Positions 43,050 to 47,198 of a DNA stretch of 47,198 nt are shown one piece after another. Both the position numbers and the translations under genes were made by a program. Numbering within the stretch: the stretch's first letter is position 1; the number at the start of each line of letters is the position of its first letter. Source of the stretch: Pleurotus ostreatus/Saccharomyces cerevisiae fusant. Taxonomy: Eukaryota > Opisthokonta. Location: positions 1 through 47,198 of the forward strand of contig JAMQCK010000159.1 of NCBI GenBank assembly GCA_024196135.1, in the 5' to 3' direction. The notes beneath the pieces are model-generated. The model did not search any database. It had not been told where the DNA came from and was given only the letters and a program-made list of their open reading frames with translations.

Positions 43050-44475
43050 ATGTCGTCCCTTGCCTCCCGTACCGCTTCCCAGGCCGTTCGCACCGCTACC
43101 CGTGCTGCTGCGCAGTCGTCGCGCCGCGCGGCTTTCTCGTCGCTGGCGCGCGCGGTCACTGGCAAGGCCGTCAAGCCCCTCGCTGTCCCGGTACGCGTCG
43201 GCGCACTCCCTCCATAGCCCCTCCTTTTTTGCTGACTCGTTTTCCCCTCAGGGCTCTCGTGGCGTGAAGACGCTCGACTTTGCTGGCACGAAGGAGGTCG
43301 TGTACGAGCGTGCCGACTGGCCTCTGCCGAAGCTCCAGGAGTACTTCAAGAACGACACCCTTGCTCTCATCGGCTACGGCTCCCAGGGCCACGGCCAGGG
43401 CTTGAACGCCCGTGACAACGGCCTGAACGTCATTGTCGGTGTCCGCAAGGACGGGGAGAGCTGGAAGCAGGCGCAGGAGGACGGCTGGGTACGTCCCGCG
43501 TTTTTTCTTCCGCAGTTTCCCCCATACTGACATGCTTTAGGTCCCCGGCGAGACCCTGTTCCCCATTGAGGAGGCCATCGGCCGCGGTACGATCATCATG
43601 AACCTGCTCTCCGACGCCGCGCAGTCGCAGACGTGGCCCACGATTGCCCCCCTCATCACCAAGGGCAAGACCCTCTACTTCTCGCACGGCTTCTCCGTTG
43701 TCTTCAAGGACGACACCCACGTTGTTCCCCCGCCCGACGTCGACGTCATCCTCGTCGCGCCCAAGGGCTCCGGCCGCACCGTCCGCACTCTCTTCAAGGA
43801 GGGCCGTGGCATCAACTCGTCCGTCGCCGTCTTCCAGGACGTCACGGGCAAGGCCAAGGAGAAGGCGCTCGCTCTCGGTGTCGCCATTGGCTCCGGCTAC
43901 ATGTACGACACGACCTTTGAGAAGGAGGTCTACTCCGACCTCTACGGCGAGCGTGGTGTCCTCATGGGTGCTATCCGTGAGTTCTCCTCGATGCTGGTCC
44001 CTCGCGCGGTTGATTAACGAGGTTCACAGAGGGTCTCTTCCGCGCACAATACGAGGTTCTCCGCAAGAACGGCCACACCCCATCTGAGGCGTTCAACGAG
44101 ACCGTCGAGGAGGCTACCCAGTCCCTCTACCCCCTGATTGGCGCTAAGGGGTACGTGCTACCTTCTCTTTAGCCTCCATCATACTGACCTCCTCGCAGCA
44201 TGGACTACATGTACAACGCCTGCTCCACCACCGCCCGCCGCGGCGCGCTCGACTGGGCGCCCGTCTTCGAGAAGGCGAACCTGCCCATCTTCGAGAAGCT
44301 CTACCAGAGCGTGCGCGACGGCACCGAGACGCGCAAGTCGCTCGAGTACAACAGCCGCCCGACCTACCGCCAGGACCTCGCGCGCGAGCTCGAGGAGATC
44401 AACAACCAGGAGATCTGGCGCGCGGGCCGCACCGTGCGCTCGCTGCGCCCGGACTACAAGCCGGAGTCGGAGTAA
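43050..44475 (+). CDS. ILV5: Ketol-acid reductoisomerase, mitochondrial (valine/isoleucine), 403 aa
   Basis: This Mg2+/NADPH enzyme converts acetolactate or acetohydroxybutyrate to the dihydroxy acid in branched-chain amino acid synthesis. Five exons join in frame: 43050-43190, 43252-43488, 43541-43976, 44030-44150 and 44199-44475. The N-terminus MSSLASRTASQAVRTATRAA is Ser/Arg/Ala-rich, a mitochondrial presequence. The NADPH fold has LIGYGSQGHGQGLNARDNGL, then VVPPPDVDVILVAPKGSGRT. The knotted catalytic domain shows the metal and substrate region (GSGYMYDTTFEKEVYSDLYG, GERGVLMGAIQGLFRAQYEV, GHTPSEAFNETVEEATQSLY) and CSTTARRGALDW. The class I length and all key motifs are intact, and strong codon bias toward C-ending codons fits high expression. 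Confidence 0.97.
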
Positions 44476-45078
44476 ATGCTGCTCGAGGCGGAGTCGATGC
44501 TCGGCTCAGGCTGGTGTGACGCGCTGGAGGATTGCTCTCGGCGCGCTGCTTGATCTTCAAAAGGGCCGTTGGTGGCTCGTGGATATCGCTGTATATTACT
44601 TGATGCGCTTGTGTGTGCTAGAGCAGCCTATGGGTTATAATGACTTGCTTTCACGACCGCAGTGGCGGGCTTCTCGCATGGTCCTCAATCTACGCATAGA
44701 TGCTCTCCAGACGGGTCTGTTCGGCGAGACGTGTAATGCCGTTGGTTAAGTGATGCTCGGGGCTGCACTGGGTCGCAAGGCTATTGTTCGTCGTACAATT
44801 CCTTCCTCATTTGGAAGGATTTGTCATCCGATCCTGTCACAGCTGTGACCAACCGCGCTTCATCTTCGATTACGAAGCAAATATCTCAAATACTCAACGT
44901 GGCAATATAAACTGGATTAACATAGGAAGCACAACGAGTCTGATTTCTTCAACACTCCAACGAATACTCCCCCCCATTGCCTGTGGACACCCTCCAGAAA
45001 CTAGATCACCCCCCGACCAGCGCGAATTTTCAAGCTGGACTTCGCACAGCCATGCCTCGACGCATGCTCAGTTCAATC
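44476..45078. other. Convergent 3' spacer between ILV5 and the ankyrin gene
   Basis: 603 bp between two facing stop codons. Open frames here are extensions of shadows of the flanking genes. A moderately AT-rich part at 44870-44960 could serve 3' end formation. Nothing else was recognised. Confidence 0.4.
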
Positions 45079-46841
45079 TCAACGCTTCACCGCACCACCA
45101 AGAAGGAGCATCTCGCGTATACGACCATCCCTCGCGAAATCCTCCGGAAGTTTCCAATGCCTGCACACGACATCCAGAGGGACTTCTCCACCCTCGGAAA
45201 GGCCGTTTGCGTTGGCGCCCCTCTCGAGAAGCAGCCGGACCACCTCTTCCTGACCGTTGGTCACGGCATGGTGAAGGGGTGTCCAGCCGTCAACGTCACG
45301 AGCGTCCAGGGTGGCACTCCCAGCGACGAGTAAACGGACCGTTTCGACGTGGCCCTCGCCGGCCGCGCGGTGGAGAGGCGTATGACTGGTGTCGGTACTG
45401 GCATCGACCTGGGCGCCTGCGTTGAGAAGGAGTTCGACCGTATCGTGTTCACCGTGATGCGCGGCGAGGTGAAGCGCGGTGCCACCGTCGGCCCTGGGAT
45501 CGTCGACGTAAGCCCCTCGGGCGAGGAGTAGGTGGAAGACCCCGTGGTGCCCTTGCAGCGTCGCGAGAGCAAGAGGAGTGAAGCCATATCGATCGCGTCC
45601 TCTGACATCCGCACCTCGGTCGAGGAGTAGGTGTAGGACGTCCTCGTGGCCTGTCATGGCAGCAAGATGAAGAGGCGTGCGCCGCTGGTACACGTCGCGG
45701 GGAGAGATGTCGATTGGCCCATCCGTGAGCAGGCGGACGACTTCGACGTGCCCATGAAGCGCTGCATAGTGAAGGGCGGTGCGCATCTCATCATCGCGGT
45801 CGTCCACACCGGCTCCAGCATGGAGCAGGAGGTCAGTGACCTTTCCGTGGCCAGCTGCGGCGGCAAGATGCAGCGGCGTCAACTGATGCTCATCCCTGGC
45901 GGTGACAGAGGCGTCGTGGTCGATGAGCTTCTGCGCTGTTTTGAGCTGACCATGACGAGCTGCGCGGTGCAGCGCTGTGCAGCCGTACTTGTCTCGGTCG
46001 TCGGCCGCCCGTCCTTTGTCAAGAAGTTCACCGACGCGGTGCTCATGGCCATGCATGGCGGCGTAGCCCATGGCGGTGAGATGATCTTTGGGCCCTAAAA
46101 GGAAAGCATATCAGCGGAACGAAACTTCCGAATGGACGAGAAATACGGACAAGCGGCATTCGCCTCCAGGATAAGCAGCGCTTTCCTGGTCATCGCGAAA
46201 TTGACGGAGGCTATGGAATGGTGATGGGCCTCTGCGACCCTCTTCAGGTCGTCCAGCGTTGCGGACACCTTCGGCGAGTGGCCCAAATTTCTCAACCACG
46301 TCACTGTACGCAGAAACCTTAGCTGGGCAAGTCAAGTGTAAACTCGTCACTCACACATGCGCCCTTCTCGCTGCACCTGGGTGAGGGCACCTAGAACGGC
46401 GATGATCTGGGCGAGCAGCTTGACGGACGCCTCACGCAGGGTAGGGTGTATGATGTTATTGGTGATGGGTTCTATGTCGCGCAGATGGCCCATGATTGTG
46501 TCGAACGCCGTTCCGATTGCCTCGAACTCCGCATGCACGTCCATGGAGGCCTGTGCACACCATACATGAGCTACAGATTCCCGAAGTGCAAGATGACGCA
46601 CCTGCACAAGAACCCCTACGGCCGAAAATATGGCCTTGCCGGGGGGGAACGCCTGCAATTGTTAAACGTTAGTATCTGATATGAAAAGACATTCGGTAGC
46701 TTGCCAGCGCTACAGCGTCACCAAGCGGATCACATATTTTCTCCAGGACTACTGCCAGAGGTCGGAGACGATCTCGAAACCACTGCGGTCCGTCTTGACG
46801 GATCCTCTCCAATCGCACCTGCTGCCTGTGTATGTAGTCGA
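45079..46841 (-). CDS. Goodbye-domain/ankyrin-repeat protein, 5' part cut off by a Copia LTR
   Basis: An NLR-like protein of the fungal STAND type, possibly linked to non-self recognition (inference from the domain). Exons, minus strand: 46841-46714 (5' partial), 46652-46602, 46550-46355, 46303-46151 and 46094-45079; all phases agree. The N-terminal part matches the Goodbye domain: IRQDGPQWFRDRLRPLAVVL, then CDPLGDAAFPPGKAIFSAVG, IGTAFDTIMGHLRDIEPI and WLRNLGHSPKVSATLDDLKR. The last exon encodes about nine ankyrin repeats (CTALHRAARHGQLKTAQKLI, TPLHLAAAAGHGKVTDLLLH, WTPLHHAVTNGQEEVVRLLL and others), ending LLLGGAVKR. No NACHT or NB-ARC domain lies between them. Coding similarity stops at the LTR edge (46841/46842), so the first exons are beyond the element or lost. 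The only in-frame ATGs upstream lie inside the LTR. Confidence 0.8.
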
Positions 46842-47106
46842 TGTTGGACATCTGGCCTGTCACATATTATGACTCACGTATCACATGACGGACACATGGA
46901 CACACGTGGACACACACTACGACATCATATGTTTATTGTTTACCTGTCCACTGCATTATCACATGCTACCTATCATCCTGTACATATATAAGGAGGCCCT
47001 CTCTGCCCTCCAGAATAACAGGTCTTTACCTACCTCTGCGCTTGCCTCATATCAAGCTCCTTACCACCAGGTAAGCTGCTAGGCGCGCTTCCCCGCATGC
47101 TCAACA
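46842..47106 (+). repeat. 5' long terminal repeat of the Copia element (265 bp)
   Basis: The boundaries are set by TGTTG at 46842 and CAACA ending at 47106, just before the primer-binding site. Inside are a region rich in CACATG/GGACAC motifs (46870-46920), a TATA box at about 46985 and a C/T-rich stretch with repeated TACCTACC, as in promoter-R-U5 organisation. The other LTR copy is not in the window. Confidence 0.85.
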
Positions 47107-47120
47107 GGTTATGAGCCCCG
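47107..47120 (+). other. Primer-binding site, internal initiator-tRNA-Met type
   Basis: GGTTATGAGCCCCG directly abuts the LTR end. It is complementary to the anticodon stem-loop of eukaryotic initiator tRNA-Met (around GCTCATAACC, containing the CAT anticodon). Copia-group elements use such an internal half-tRNA primer rather than the 3' end. Confidence 0.8.
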
Positions 47121-47156
47121 GTGAGCTGTGACCAGCGCCCCAGTGGCTGCGGCACA

Positions 47157-47198
47157 ATGAGTAGCGCCTCAGTGGCTGCAACTCAAGTCATCTGCGCC
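47157..47198 (+). CDS. Start of the Copia gag-pol frame (first 14 codons)
   Basis: The ATG at 47157 opens MSSASVAATQVICA and remains open to the window end. Position, 50 bp after the primer-binding site, and the Ser/Ala-rich opening suit a Copia polyprotein start. Just before it, the stretch AGCGCCCCAGTGGCTGC is repeated with one change inside the first codons (AGCGCCTCAGTGGCTGC), a small direct duplication. Confidence 0.5.
   Translation, partial: MSSASVAATQVICA

Larger units (their letters stand above)
46842..47198 (+). mobile_element. Ty1/Copia LTR retrotransposon, 5' end only
   Basis: A plus-oriented LTR element that runs off the window. The 265-bp 5' LTR (46842-47106) starts TGTTGGACA and ends CTCAACA, giving the short terminal inversion TGTTG...CAACA expected of Copia LTRs. 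It has a TATA box (TATATAAGG, about 46985-46993). It is followed at once by a primer-binding site matching the anticodon stem-loop of initiator methionine tRNA and by the first codons of a gag-like frame. The 5 host bases before it are GTCGA; the matching target duplication would lie beyond the window. Confidence 0.85.

Noticed and set aside
44138..44749. 203-codon plus-strand frame over the ILV5 3' end
   Set aside because: It is an out-of-frame shadow of the last ILV5 exon, with a Ser/Arg/Ala-biased product and no domain.
44784..45425. 213-codon plus-strand frame entering the ankyrin gene
   Set aside because: It lies antisense to the ankyrin C-terminus and the convergent spacer. Composition is that of a shadow frame.
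46842..47106. LTR as promoter of the host gene
   Set aside because: The LTR's TATA box and R region point to the plus strand, away from the minus-strand host gene. Only antisense activity could drive it, so this is kept as a question in the findings and not annotated as a promoter.

Overview
The window looks like nuclear DNA of a mushroom-forming basidiomycete (Agaricomycetes, probably Polyporales; the order is my inference). The evidence is the dense, short (about 45-65 bp) GT-AG introns that break almost every gene, the GC-rich coding sequence, and families typical of these fungi: DUF6534 and DUF6535 membrane proteins, F-box/LRR-like proteins, copper-fist and Zn2Cys6 regulators, and a Goodbye-type STAND N-terminal domain. 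Exon models were built by hand from splice consensus, reading-frame phase and family similarity. Every joined multi-exon model below is in frame unless stated otherwise.

Layout, left to right. 1-2225 (-): a many-exon DUF6534 membrane protein whose 3' end runs off the window through a C17/A16 homopolymer block. 3985-5768 (+): a short-chain dehydrogenase with two introns that carry minisatellites. 6143-7229 (-): a pyridoxal-reductase-like aldo-keto reductase with an apparent one-base frameshift. 8430-11494 (+): the class III PI 3-kinase Vps34. 11944-13302 (+): a copper-fist regulator. 14111-14675 (-): an F-box relic. 15273-17236 (+): trimethyllysine dioxygenase (carnitine pathway). 17822-21133 (+): a DUF6535 protein. 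21554-23783 (-) and 24174-25055 (+): homoaconitase (lysine pathway) and Sde2, divergent. 26666-30045 (+): a Zn2Cys6 regulator with an 18-exon model. 30710-32626 (+): a monocarboxylate-type MFS transporter. 32806-34140 (-): an Acl4-like TPR chaperone. 34329-35537 (+): a protein I cannot assign. 36253-42644 (+): two F-box paralogs that enclose two paralogous C2H2 zinc-finger genes. 43050-44475 (+): ketol-acid reductoisomerase (branched-chain amino acids). 45079-46841 (-): a Goodbye-domain/ankyrin protein cut off at its 5' side by a Ty1/Copia retrotransposon, whose 5' LTR, primer-binding site and first gag codons fill 46842-47198.

Most genes are independent housekeeping functions (Vps34, Lys4, Ilv5, Sde2, trimethyllysine dioxygenase, Acl4) mixed with lineage-expanded families. 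There is no metabolic operon-like cluster. The Zn2Cys6 regulator and MFS transporter are adjacent and co-oriented and could be a regulator-transporter pair (inference). The most notable features are the Copia insertion at the NLR-like gene, the nested F-box/C2H2 duplication, micro-exons (6 nt supplying a zinc-ligand cysteine, and an ATG-only exon), a GC-AG intron, and minisatellite-bearing introns.
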